Assembly (NCBI GenBank): GCA_028275345.1
Contig: JAPWUV010000002.1
Span: forward strand, 434,001-498,000
Source: a bacterium
Lineage (GTDB): Bacteria; Zhuqueibacterota; Zhuqueibacteria; Oleimicrobiales; Geothermoviventaceae
Length of the DNA stretch: 64,000 nucleotides
Direction of reading: 5' to 3'
Each line of letters begins with the position of its first letter. Within the stretch, counting starts at the first letter, position 1. Below the pieces are notes generated by a model that did not search any database, was not told the DNA's origin, and worked only from the letters and a program-made list of their open reading frames with translations. Shown piece by piece: positions 17,826 through 26,329 of this stretch. Position numbers and translations under genes: made by a program.

Positions 17826-18668
17826 GTGATCAAGTCTATTCTCTTGCCGGTCGATGGGTCCGCGTACACAGAGTCGGTGTTGCGGCATGGAATGGAGCTC
17901 GGGCAAGCCTTCCAGGCTTTGCTCCGGGTGCTGACAGTGGTGGACGTGCGCAACTACGAGTGGGTGGCAACTTTCGGGGCAGACAGCTTCGTGCCCGTCA
18001 TGCCCCCGCCCAGCTACCGAGAAGAAACCGAACGACTGCTCCACGAGAAGGCTGATCAGACTCTGGAGCGCGCTCAAGAGCTGTTGCAGAAAGAAGCCCC
18101 GGACCTTCGCTTTGTCGTGGAGAAGATGGCCGACACACCCGTCGACGCCATCCTGAGTCGCGAGAATGTGGTGGACTTGGTGATCATGGGGCGCAGGGGC
18201 GAATACGCGCGGTGGGAGTCCAGGCTCTTGGGCGCGACGATCGAAGCGGTGAGCCGCCAGATCGAGAAGCCCCTCATTGTGGTGCATCAACGATTCCGCC
18301 CCACCCACTCGATTCTCGCGGCGTACGACGGGAGCAAAGCGGCCAATCGAGCCCTGCAGCTGGCAGCCCAACTGGCGTCGGTTCTGCACGTTCCTCTTCA
18401 CCTTCTGACTGTTCAAAAGGACAAAGAATGGGCCGAGCGCATTCTCAACGAGGCCAATACCTACCTCGAAGCGTACAATCTAGAGGTCCAAAGCACTTGG
18501 TCGGACGGCGATCCGGAAGACTCTATCCTGAGGACCATCGCGAAGCATTCCCTGGATCTCGCTGTGCTCGGTGCGAGGGGCCATTCCCGCCTCCGGGAGG
18601 CGATCCTCGGGAGCACCGCCGTTCATGTCATGAGAAAGTCCCCAGTTCCTTTATGTCTGATAAAGTGA
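17826..18668 (+). CDS. Tandem universal stress protein (UspA family)
   Basis: 280 aa with two Usp domains (about 1-150 and 155-280). Each begins with the strand/Asp signature ([16 protein letters not shown] and [16 protein letters not shown]). Each ends with a GxxG-x9-G-[S/A] nucleotide-binding motif ([17 protein letters not shown] and [17 protein letters not shown]), so both halves could bind ATP. Cytosolic; associated in other bacteria with starvation and redox stress. GGAGGG lies just upstream of the ATG. It lies between gpsA and asnS, spaced only 9 nt from gpsA. Confidence 0.93.
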   Translation: MIKSILLPVDGSAYTESVLRHGMELGQAFQALLRVLTVVDVRNYEWVATFGADSFVPVMPPPSYREETERLLHEKADQTLERAQELLQKEAPDLRFVVEKMADTPVDAILSRENVVDLVIMGRRGEYARWESRLLGATIEAVSRQIEKPLIVVHQRFRPTHSILAAYDGSKAANRALQLAAQLASVLHVPLHLLTVQKDKEWAERILNEANTYLEAYNLEVQSTWSDGDPEDSILRTIAKHSLDLAVLGARGHSRLREAILGSTAVHVMRKSPVPLCLIK

Positions 18669-18699
18669 TGGACTGAGACACGGGAGAGGATGGTTCTCG

Positions 18700-20010
18700 A
18701 TGGCTCTCGCGACTGTCGAAGGCAGGATTTACGTCAACGAGGCGGGACGTCACGTCGCTGAGGACGTTTGGGTCTTCGGCTGGCTGTACCACCGGAGGGA
18801 CAAGGGCAAGCTGCAGTTCCTCTTGGTGAGGGATGGCACAGGTATCATCCAGTGCGTGGTGTCAAAGGCCGACGTGGACGAAGCCACTTGGCAACAGGCG
18901 GCCGAGCTGACGCAGGAGTCCTCGGTGAAGGTGTACGGCACGGTGAGGCAAGATCCGAGGGCCCCGGGTGGATACGAGCTACTTCTGAAAAGGCTCGAGG
19001 TCGTGCAGATCGCCAAGGATTACCCAATTACGCCCAAAGAGCACGGTGTCGATTTCCTCATGGATCACCGGCACCTGTGGCTCAGGAGCTCGCGCCAGCA
19101 CGCAATCCTCCGTGTCCGGCACGAGATCATCCGGGCCATCCGCGACTTTTTCGATGAGAGGGGCTTCGTCCTCCTGGACGCTCCCATTTTCACGCCTGCC
19201 GCCTGCGAAGGTACGACCACCTTGTTCGAGACGGATTATTTCGGCCAGAAAGTTTACCTCACCCAGAGCGGCCAGCTTTACATGGAAGCTGGTGCCATGG
19301 CGTTCGGCAAGGTGTATTGCTTCGGGCCCGCGTTTCGCGCCGAGCGCTCCAAGACGCGGCGCCATCTGATCGAGTTCTGGATGGTCGAGCCCGAAGTGGC
19401 CTATTTCGATCTGGACGATGACATGCGACTGGCAGAGGAGCTTATCGAGTATCTCGTACAGAGGGTATTGGAGAGGAAGCGCCAGGAACTGGAGGTCCTC
19501 GAAAGAGATCTGGCCCCTTTGGAAAAGATCCGGGCTCCCTTTCCACGGATCAGCTACGATGAGGCCGCCCGCATCTTGGAGGAGGCCGGGACGGGGTTCC
19601 GTTTCGGCGATGACTTCGGCGGCACGGATGAAACCGTCCTCTCGGAACGATTCGACCGCCCGGTGATCGTCCATCGCTACCCCGCCGCCGTGAAAGCCTT
19701 TTATATGAAGAACGATCCGGAGCAGCCCGATCGCGCGCTGTGCATGGACATCCTCGCCCCTGAGGGATACGGAGAGATCGTGGGAGGGGGTCAGCGAGAG
19801 GATGATTTGGAAATTCTCGAGCGGAAGATCGAGGCTCACAACCTCCCGCGGAAGGCCTTCGAATGGTACCTTGACCTTCGGCGGTACGGGACCGTCCCTC
19901 ACGCGGGATTCGGCCTCGGCATCGAGCGCACCGTAGCCTGGATCTGTGGGCTCTCGCATGTTCGCGAGACGATCCCATTCCCGCGCATGCTCTACCGGCT
20001 CGAGCCATGA
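18700..20010 (+). CDS. asnS: Asparaginyl-tRNA synthetase
   Basis: 436 aa class IIb synthetase charging tRNA-Asn. An N-terminal OB-fold anticodon-binding domain (about 20-115; [11 protein letters not shown]) precedes the catalytic domain. Motif 2 is around [25 protein letters not shown], and motif 3 is [16 protein letters not shown]. The C-terminus ends in [12 protein letters not shown], a form more common in the short archaeal/thermophile AsnRS than in the proteobacterial enzyme. AspRS is a less likely alternative, since the usual bacterial AspRS is about 590 aa with a GAD insertion. A 4-nt overlap (ATGA) joins it to the next gene. Confidence 0.87.
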   Translation: MALATVEGRIYVNEAGRHVAEDVWVFGWLYHRRDKGKLQFLLVRDGTGIIQCVVSKADVDEATWQQAAELTQESSVKVYGTVRQDPRAPGGYELLLKRLEVVQIAKDYPITPKEHGVDFLMDHRHLWLRSSRQHAILRVRHEIIRAIRDFFDERGFVLLDAPIFTPAACEGTTTLFETDYFGQKVYLTQSGQLYMEAGAMAFGKVYCFGPAFRAERSKTRRHLIEFWMVEPEVAYFDLDDDMRLAEELIEYLVQRVLERKRQELEVLERDLAPLEKIRAPFPRISYDEAARILEEAGTGFRFGDDFGGTDETVLSERFDRPVIVHRYPAAVKAFYMKNDPEQPDRALCMDILAPEGYGEIVGGGQREDDLEILERKIEAHNLPRKAFEWYLDLRRYGTVPHAGFGLGIERTVAWICGLSHVRETIPFPRMLYRLEP

Positions 20011-20489
20011 CACCTTTGCGGCACAGAAACAAGATGATCGCCGTCCTTGGCGGGGCGGAAGTGAGTCCGCAAATCTACGATCTGGCGCTCCAGGTGGGGC
20101 GCTTGCTGGCGGAGAGTGGGGCCACAATTCTGTGCGGCGGCCGGAGCGGGGTGATGGAAGCGGTCTGCCGAGGGGCAAAGGAGAAAAACGGCGTCACCAT
20201 CGGGGTCCTGCCGGGGCAAAGTCGGGAGGAGGCTAATCCGTACGTGGACTATGCCATCGTGACCGGGCTCGGCGAAGCGCGAAATGTGATCATCGTTCGC
20301 TCGGCAGACGCCGCGATCGCCATTGATGGCGGATACGGCACCCTTTCCGAGATCGCTTTTTGCCTCAAGCTCGGGGTGCCCGTCGTGAGCCTTGCGGGAT
20401 GGTCTTTTGATCCGGGAATCCGGATCGCCGCCACACCGGAAGACGCTGTGCGATTGGCTCTCTCGCTTGCAGATTCGAGGCACGCATAG
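20007..20489 (+). CDS. TIGR00725-type Rossmann nucleotide-binding protein
   Basis: 160 aa, related to the LOG/lysine-decarboxylase-like nucleotide-binding family. Visible motifs are IAVLGG at the N-terminus, [19 protein letters not shown], and the family signature [16 protein letters not shown] (PGGxGTxxE-like). The fold binds nucleotides and some relatives release free bases from nucleoside monophosphates, but the activity here is unknown. The start overlaps the asnS stop; an internal ATG at 20034 would also give a complete domain. Confidence 0.85.
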   Translation: MTPLRHRNKMIAVLGGAEVSPQIYDLALQVGRLLAESGATILCGGRSGVMEAVCRGAKEKNGVTIGVLPGQSREEANPYVDYAIVTGLGEARNVIIVRSADAAIAIDGGYGTLSEIAFCLKLGVPVVSLAGWSFDPGIRIAATPEDAVRLALSLADSRHA

Positions 20490-20525
20490 AGGAACTCGAG
20501 AACAAGTCTGCGACAGCCGACTCCA

Positions 20526-20801
20526 ATGGACGCCCGGGCCAGAATCGTCGTGCACGGCATGGTTCAGGGGGTGGGGTTCCGCTACTTCGCCTATCGGCAG
20601 GCCACGATCCGCGGCTTGAAGGGATATGTGAGGAATCGACCCGATGGCACAGTCGAATCCGTGGTCGAAGGCGAGCGGGGGATGATCGAGGATTATGTTC
20701 GAGAGCTCAACATCGGCCCCCGGTACGCCAGGGTGACGCGGGTGGACGTTCAGTGGGAACCCTTCGTCGGTGAGTTCAAGAGCTTCGAGGTACGATTCTG
20801 A
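20526..20801 (+). CDS. acyP: Acylphosphatase
   Basis: 91 aa, the standard length. Hydrolyses acyl phosphates such as carbamoyl phosphate or 1,3-bisphosphoglycerate. Both active-site residues are visible: Arg in GMVQGVGFRYFAYRQA and Asn in GYVRNRPDGTVE. It sits between a nucleotide-binding protein and apt on the same strand. Confidence 0.95.
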   Translation: MDARARIVVHGMVQGVGFRYFAYRQATIRGLKGYVRNRPDGTVESVVEGERGMIEDYVRELNIGPRYARVTRVDVQWEPFVGEFKSFEVRF

Positions 20802-20831
20802 CGGGACTGAGGGGAAAGAGGAGTCTCGGCT

Positions 20832-21359
20832 ATGGACCTCAAGGCGAAGATCCGCCGCATCCCAGGCTTCCCGAAGCCGGGAATCGTGTTCCGCGACATC
20901 ACAACGTTGCTCCAGGACCCGGAGGCTTTTCGGCAGGCGGTGGAGGAGATGGCGGCCGCTTTCGCCGACAAGAGACCCGAGGTCGTAGTGGGGGTCGAAG
21001 CACGGGGCTTCATTTTCGGGGCAGCCATTGCCTACAAGCTCGGAGCGGCCTTTGTCCCCGCCCGAAAACTCGGCAAATTGCCGTGGGAGACCGTCCGTGC
21101 GGAGTACGCGCTGGAATACGGAACCGATGCCATCGAAATCCACAAAGACGCCGTTCTGCCGGGCCAACGCGTCCTTCTGGTGGACGACCTCCTCGCCACC
21201 GGCGGGACGATGGCCGCCACTGCTTCCCTCGTCGAGCGGTTGGGCGGCGTCGTGGTCGGGATTGTATTTCTCATTGAACTGAGCTTCCTGCGTGGGCGGG
21301 AAAAGCTCTCCCGCTACCCCGTGGTCGCCTTCATCCAGTACGCAAGCGAAGACGAATAG
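20832..21359 (+). CDS. apt: Adenine phosphoribosyltransferase
   Basis: Purine salvage: adenine plus PRPP to AMP. The 175-aa protein has VVGVEARGFIFGAAIAYKLG, the flexible loop region RKLGKLPWETVRAEYALEYG, and the PRPP-binding motif VLLVDDLLATGGTMAA. The start ATG is preceded by GGGGAAAGAGGAG. It lies 30 nt after acyP on the same strand. Confidence 0.95.
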   Translation: MDLKAKIRRIPGFPKPGIVFRDITTLLQDPEAFRQAVEEMAAAFADKRPEVVVGVEARGFIFGAAIAYKLGAAFVPARKLGKLPWETVRAEYALEYGTDAIEIHKDAVLPGQRVLLVDDLLATGGTMAATASLVERLGGVVVGIVFLIELSFLRGREKLSRYPVVAFIQYASEDE

Positions 21360-21420
21360 GCGTCGGCGTGGCTCGGCAGGCACATCATCAGTTCGCAGAC
21401 TAGCAACGTGAGGCTGAGCG

Positions 21421-22374
21421 ATGGACTTGTTCATCGGCCTGGATCTGGGTGGCACATGGCTGAAGTACGGATTGGGAGATGGAGACGGGAGGCTCTTGAC
21501 GCGGGGGAAAAGGCCTTCGGAAGGTCAACGTGGTAGGGAGGCCATCTTCGGAAGCATGATCAATGCTGTGAAGGAGCTTTTGGGTGTCGCGAAAGAATGG
21601 GGAGAGGTACGGGCCATTGGAGTTGGGAGTCCTGGCCTCGTGGACTATCAGCGTGGCATTCTAATGGGCGGGGCCCCGAACCTCCCGGGGTGGGAAGGGG
21701 CAGACATCCGGGGCGTGCTGGAAAGGGAATTCGGAATCCCGACTTTCGCTGACAACGACGCCAATGTCATGGCTTTGGCCGAGGCTCGCCTTGGCGCGGC
21801 CCGGGAAGCAAAGCAAGCCATCTTTCTCACCTTGGGAACAGGCATTGGGGGCGGAATTCTGATTGATGGTCAGCTCTACCGCGGTGCCTGGTTCGCTGGA
21901 GCCGAGCTAGGACACACGGTGATCAAGTTCGACGGCCGGCCATGCAATTGCGGGAATGTGGGCTGCGTGGAGCAGTACGCCTCCGCTCCGGGGATGATCC
22001 GAACCTACTGGGAAATCCTCGCTGCGAAAGGCATGTCCCCCCCGGCTGGGCTCACGACGGAGCAAATCTTCGCCCGCGCCGAGCAGGGAGAGGTGGAGGC
22101 TCGGAAGGCGATCGAAGACACCGCCTATTATCTGGGCGTGGCCCTCGCGTCTTTTGTGAACATCTTCAATCCCGAGGTCATTGTCATCGGGGGCGGAGTT
22201 GCAGAGGCCGGGGACGAGTTCATCCGGATGGCAGAACAGGTAGCTGTGAGGTTGGCGCAGGATGTGGCGACGCGCGGCCTGCGTGTGGTTCGAGCGAGCA
22301 TGGGGAACGAGGCGGGTACCGTGGGCGCCATCCTGCTGGCAGTGGAAAGCTACGCCACCCTCGTGAGCGGCTGA
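21421..22374 (+). CDS. ROK family sugar kinase, glucokinase-like
   Basis: 317 aa. The ATP-binding loop is GLDLGGTWLKYGL near the N-terminus, with the substrate-binding DNDANVMALAE motif and the ROK catalytic/zinc signature (GAELGHTVIKF, then CNCGNVGCVEQYAS, the CxCGxxGCxE form). A second phosphate motif (VIGGGVAEAGDEF) lies near the C-terminus. Likely phosphorylates glucose or an N-acyl hexosamine. It has no helix-turn-helix domain, so it is a kinase rather than a ROK repressor. Confidence 0.92.
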   Translation: MDLFIGLDLGGTWLKYGLGDGDGRLLTRGKRPSEGQRGREAIFGSMINAVKELLGVAKEWGEVRAIGVGSPGLVDYQRGILMGGAPNLPGWEGADIRGVLEREFGIPTFADNDANVMALAEARLGAAREAKQAIFLTLGTGIGGGILIDGQLYRGAWFAGAELGHTVIKFDGRPCNCGNVGCVEQYASAPGMIRTYWEILAAKGMSPPAGLTTEQIFARAEQGEVEARKAIEDTAYYLGVALASFVNIFNPEVIVIGGGVAEAGDEFIRMAEQVAVRLAQDVATRGLRVVRASMGNEAGTVGAILLAVESYATLVSG

Positions 22375-22509
22375 CTTCCGGGGTTCTGGGCATAGGAGCG
22401 GAAATCACCGCATTCGGCCTTCCAGCCTAGGGTGAGGGCATCGCAACCGCGCCCGCACGGAAGGACTGACGCAAGGTGTCGCAAGTCGCGCAGAGGAGAC
22501 TTGGAGAAC

Positions 22510-23292
22510 GTGAAGCGGGCGGGAAGGGTCTGGATCGGAACGAGCGGTTGGAATTACCCGCATTGGACGGGAATCCTGTATCCCGAGACTCTCCCCGCGA
22601 GGAAGTGGTTCGAAGAGTACACCCGGCACTTTGCCACGGTCGAGCTGAACAATACGTTCTACCGTTTACCTCCGGCAACCGTGTTCCGCGGCTGGTGCCG
22701 GCGCTCTCCGGACGGTTTCATCTTCGCAGTCAAGGCCAATCGGTTCATCACGCACATTAAGAAGCTGAGCGATCCGGGGCAGGCGCTGGAGCCCTTCGCT
22801 CAGAACGTCCGCGAGTTGGGGGATAAGCTGGGGCCGATCTTGTTCCAACTTCCTCCCTCCTGGAAATGGAATCCGGAGAGGGTGGCAGCTTTTCTCGAGC
22901 ATCTCCATTCCCACCCGGTCGCCAAGAACTGGCGCGTGGCTTTCGAGATTCGCAACCCGAGCTGGGACTGCGACGAAGTGTACGATCTGTTCCGGCGATA
23001 CGACGCGGCCCTGTGCTTCGCAGATTGGCCCGAATTGAACATCCTTGGGCCGACAACATCCCGGACTTTCGTCTACGTCCGAAGACACGGGCCTACCGCG
23101 TTGTACTCGTCCGGCTATTCGGATCGGCAACTATGCGCTGACGCGCAAAGGATCCTCGCCTGGAGCGCGCAGGGTCTAGATGTCTACGTGTACTATAACA
23201 ATGACTTCGCCGGATGGGCTGTGCTAAATGCCCGCCAGCTGATGCATCTGTTGGAGGAACTGGGTTGTACCTCGGTTCTCAAACCCAATTGA
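22510..23292 (+). CDS. DUF72 family TIM-barrel protein
   Basis: 260 aa from GTG 22510. Family landmarks: IGTSGWNYPHWTGILYPE, VELNNTFYRLP, FIFAVKANRFITHIKKL, GPILFQLPPSWKWN, the AFEIRNPSW block, and the C-terminal VYVYYNNDFAGWAVLNARQL. DUF72 (YecE-like) is a Xaa-His-barrel family of unknown activity that is often found in oxygen- or light-stress contexts. An in-frame start at 22432 would add 26 low-complexity basic residues, and GAGGAG at 22493-22498 supports the later start. Confidence 0.88.
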   Translation: MKRAGRVWIGTSGWNYPHWTGILYPETLPARKWFEEYTRHFATVELNNTFYRLPPATVFRGWCRRSPDGFIFAVKANRFITHIKKLSDPGQALEPFAQNVRELGDKLGPILFQLPPSWKWNPERVAAFLEHLHSHPVAKNWRVAFEIRNPSWDCDEVYDLFRRYDAALCFADWPELNILGPTTSRTFVYVRRHGPTALYSSGYSDRQLCADAQRILAWSAQGLDVYVYYNNDFAGWAVLNARQLMHLLEELGCTSVLKPN

Positions 23293-23307
23293 GCAAAGGA
23301 GTCCACA

Positions 23308-24360
23308 GTGCGTGAGCATGTTCCCCCAAGGCTGAGTCTCGCCCAGACTCCGACCCCTATTCACAAGCTTTCACATCTTACCGAGCTCCTCGGGGGACCG
23401 GAGATCTGGATCAAGCGGGACGATCTCACCGGCTGCGCCGCCTCCGGCAACAAGGTACGCAAACTGGAGTTCCTCCTGGCTGACGCCCTCCGGCAGGGAG
23501 CGGATGTCGTTGTCACCTGCGGTGGACTTCAGTCCAATCACGCCCGCGCGACCGCGGTGATGGCGCGCCGGCTTGGCCTCCTGCCCCACCTCATCCTTCG
23601 TGGGAATCCGCCGGCTGGTACCCCGGACGGGAACCTCTTCCTGGACGGCCTGCTCGGAGCTGAGCTGACCTTCGTGACGGAGAAGGAATACCGCGAGCAC
23701 CTGGATGAGATCTTCGCCGAAGTTCGACGCAAGTACGAGGCATCCGGCCGCCGGGCCTACCTAATCCCGGAAGGCGGCTCCAATGAGCTGGGCGCATTCG
23801 GCTACGTACGGACCACACGGGAGATCGTAGAGCAGCTTCGCCTCGAGAGAATCCGCGTCGACTTCATCGTGACCGCAGTCGGCTCCGGCGGCACCCTCGC
23901 GGGGCTGCTCCTCGGCAAGAGGCTCTACTCTTTGGATGCGGAGATCCTAGGGATCAATGTTTGCGAGACGGCGGAATACTTCCAGGACCGGATCATGGGG
24001 ATCGTTCGTGCAATGGCTGAGCGATACCACCTGGGCCTTGGGATTACCCGAGAGGACGTGAAGATCATCGACGGCTACGTGGGCCTCGGCTACGCCGAAA
24101 GCAGGCCAGAAGAATTGGACCTCATTCGCGATGTTTCCCGACTCGAGGGAATCATCCTGGATCCCGTCTACACGGGAAAGGCGGTGTTTGGTCTGCTCGA
24201 CCAGATCCGCCGGGGAAGGTTCTCAAAGAAGGATCGGGTGCTCTTTCTGCACACGGGCGGGCTGTTCGGGCTTTTCGCCAAGCGGGACCAGATTCGGCTG
24301 GACGTGGAGGGGACGCCAAGCCTCGAGTCGTGGCGGCACCAGCAACGACCAGAAGCATAA
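23308..24360 (+). CDS. PLP-dependent D-cysteine desulfhydrase / ACC deaminase family enzyme
   Basis: 350 aa fold type II PLP enzyme. The Schiff-base lysine lies in GCAASGNKVRKLEFLLADAL. The substrate-loop CGGLQSNHARATA and phosphate-binding GSGGTLAGLLLGK segments follow, and the C-terminus holds DPVYTGKAVFGLL and LHTGGLFGLF. It may convert D-cysteine to pyruvate, sulfide and ammonia or deaminate a related amino acid; 1-aminocyclopropane-1-carboxylate deaminase cannot be excluded by eye. It starts with GTG 15 nt after the DUF72 stop, with GCAAAGGAGTCC upstream as the ribosome-binding site. Confidence 0.9.
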   Translation: MREHVPPRLSLAQTPTPIHKLSHLTELLGGPEIWIKRDDLTGCAASGNKVRKLEFLLADALRQGADVVVTCGGLQSNHARATAVMARRLGLLPHLILRGNPPAGTPDGNLFLDGLLGAELTFVTEKEYREHLDEIFAEVRRKYEASGRRAYLIPEGGSNELGAFGYVRTTREIVEQLRLERIRVDFIVTAVGSGGTLAGLLLGKRLYSLDAEILGINVCETAEYFQDRIMGIVRAMAERYHLGLGITREDVKIIDGYVGLGYAESRPEELDLIRDVSRLEGIILDPVYTGKAVFGLLDQIRRGRFSKKDRVLFLHTGGLFGLFAKRDQIRLDVEGTPSLESWRHQQRPEA

Positions 24361-24396
24361 CCTGCAGATTCGGACTTGAACGGAAAGGGGATACGC

Positions 24397-25152
24397 GTGC
24401 GAAACCCAAGAGAAGTTGCTGGTCTTGCACTGCTTGCAGCGCTGGCGGTTGGTTTCGGCTGCTCGCATCAGAAGCAGTGGGAAGGCCCGAAGAACCTCGT
24501 GTTCCGCATGCCGGATGGTTTTCGGCTCTCGGCCACGCTCTGGAAACCCCGGCACGGGCGCTGTCCCGCCGTCCTGCTCGTGGCCAATCCGGAGCAGGAT
24601 CGCGGGGCATTCAAACCGCTGGCGGAGAAGCTCGCCGCCAAAGGGATTGCGGCTCTGGCCGTGGACCTGCGGATCCAGGGCGAGTCCCTGCTGGCCAACG
24701 AGTCGCGGGATCCACTGAGCGGGCAATCCCTCCACTTTCTGGCGGACGACGTCCGCCACACGTTCGAGAAACTACAAAACGCCGATTACGTGGATCCGTC
24801 TCGGACCGGGGTGGTGGCGTGCGCGGAGAACGCCGACGTAGTGCTGAGGGCCCTCCTGGCTACGTCGAACCTTCGGGCTATTGCGCTCCTGTCGCCCGTT
24901 GTCTCGGATTCCGCGCTGAACCAGCTGCTAAGGACGCGGATCCCGGTGTTCGCGGCAGCAAGCTACAGCGACCCCGCGGCGGCACCGCTAACGAAGCAGA
25001 TCGGCGAGAATTCGCGTAGTCCGGACACCCGCTTCCGGATCTACTTCGCGGCCGGACGGGGCAGCGACATGCTCTGGGGTCCGGAAGCCGGTGACCTCGT
25101 GGAACGCTTGACGGGTTGGTTCAGTCAGGTCCTCGAGGTGGATGCCCCATGA
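24397..25152 (+). CDS. Alpha/beta-hydrolase-fold putative lipoprotein, catalytic serine not evident
   Basis: 251 aa from GTG 24397 (AAGGGG 6 nt upstream; a TTG at 24376 is also in frame). The N-terminus has a hydrophobic stretch followed by GFGCS, a weak lipobox, so it is probably exported and lipid-anchored. The rest reads like a dienelactone-hydrolase/prolyl-oligopeptidase-type hydrolase (FRMPDGFRLSATLWKP, PAVLLVANPEQDRGAFKPLAEKLAAKG, VDLRIQGES). The expected GxSxG nucleophile elbow is replaced by VVACAENAD, without serine, so it may be inactive or a binding protein. The stop overlaps the GHMP kinase start (ATGA). Confidence 0.65.
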   Translation: MRNPREVAGLALLAALAVGFGCSHQKQWEGPKNLVFRMPDGFRLSATLWKPRHGRCPAVLLVANPEQDRGAFKPLAEKLAAKGIAALAVDLRIQGESLLANESRDPLSGQSLHFLADDVRHTFEKLQNADYVDPSRTGVVACAENADVVLRALLATSNLRAIALLSPVVSDSALNQLLRTRIPVFAAASYSDPAAAPLTKQIGENSRSPDTRFRIYFAAGRGSDMLWGPEAGDLVERLTGWFSQVLEVDAP

Positions 25153-26237
25153 CTCACTGGTTCCGCGTTTCCGCCCCGGGCCGGATCTGCCTTTTCGGCG
25201 AACATCAGGATTACCTCGGACTGCCCGTGATCGCGGCCGCCATTAACCTCCGTATTTGGGTTGAGGGGAGGTTCGACTCGACGGGAATGTACGCGGTCGA
25301 CCTGCCCGACATGCGCGAGCGGCTCGAGTTCCCTGCCACCTTCCCTCAGCCGTACCAGCGTGAAAGGGATTACCTCCGAAGCGTCCCCAACGTTCTGCAC
25401 CGCGCCGGGATCACCCTGCCGAGAGGACTGAAGGCGCGCATCTGGGGAAACATCCCGATCAATTCCGGGACGGCAAGTTCCTCGGCGCTGTGCGTCGCGT
25501 GGACGCGCTTCCTCCTGTGCCATTCGGCCGGCGCCAGGCCCGTTGACCCCTTCCAATTGGCGAAGTGGGCTCATCAGGCCGAGGTACTTGAGTTCGGCGA
25601 GCCGGGCGGAATGATGGATCACGTGCTCGCGGCCGTCGGCGGGCTTTGCTACGTGGAATTCCAACCGGAGCTCGCGGTCCAAAAGCTCCGAGTTGATCCC
25701 GGTCTCTTTGTGCTCGCCGAAAGCGGGGAACCCAAGGACACGAAGGCCATTCTGGCCCGCGTGCGAGGTGGGGTGGAGGCAGCTCTCCGCAAGGTCGGAC
25801 AGGCCGACCCCAGTTTTGACCTGAGAACCGCCACATCGAGGCAACTGCGCCGGTACGGCGAGTTGCTTTCCGAAGAGGAACTGCAGCTTCTGGAGGGCGC
25901 TATTGCCAACCGCGACATCACTCGTAAGGCCATCGCCGTTTTGAGCCGCACTTCCGTCGACCGACGGCGATTGGGAGCTCTTCTTTTTGAGCACCAGCAG
26001 GTGCTTCGGGATTCCTTGCGGGTATCGACCGAGCGCATTGATCTCCTCGTGCGGGAAGCCATGCAGGCGGGCGCGTATGGCGCCAAGTTGAATGGCTCCG
26101 GCGGAGGCGGGGCTCTTTTCGCCTATGCTCCAGAGGAACCCGAACGCGTGCGCGATGCCTTGCTCAGTAGGAACGCTCCGGCGGCGATCGTGCGCATCGA
26201 CGCAGGGGCGACAGTGGAAGCGGAATGGGAGGCCTAA
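25149..26237 (+). CDS. GHMP family kinase (galactokinase/mevalonate-kinase-like)
   Basis: 362 aa from the ATG at 25149 that overlaps the preceding stop. Motif 1 is APGRICLFGEHQDYLG, close to the galactokinase signature GRVNLIGEHTDY. The ATP loop (motif 2) is PINSGTASSSALCVAW, the central EFGEPGGMMDH segment carries the expected catalytic Asp, and motif 3 is KLNGSGGGGALFAY. It phosphorylates a sugar or small alcohol, but the exact substrate cannot be read from the sequence. It may work with the ROK kinase or the ABC ATPase nearby in sugar use, although no dedicated sugar pathway is visible. Confidence 0.85.
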   Translation: MTHWFRVSAPGRICLFGEHQDYLGLPVIAAAINLRIWVEGRFDSTGMYAVDLPDMRERLEFPATFPQPYQRERDYLRSVPNVLHRAGITLPRGLKARIWGNIPINSGTASSSALCVAWTRFLLCHSAGARPVDPFQLAKWAHQAEVLEFGEPGGMMDHVLAAVGGLCYVEFQPELAVQKLRVDPGLFVLAESGEPKDTKAILARVRGGVEAALRKVGQADPSFDLRTATSRQLRRYGELLSEEELQLLEGAIANRDITRKAIAVLSRTSVDRRRLGALLFEHQQVLRDSLRVSTERIDLLVREAMQAGAYGAKLNGSGGGGALFAYAPEEPERVRDALLSRNAPAAIVRIDAGATVEAEWEA

Positions 26238-26329
26238 GGTAGTGGATCGGGCCGGCCGGTACTGCTCACGTTATTGCGGGCATATTTCCCCCGCACGTCG
26301 AGCGATATAGGCAGGGGAAGCCGGAAGTC

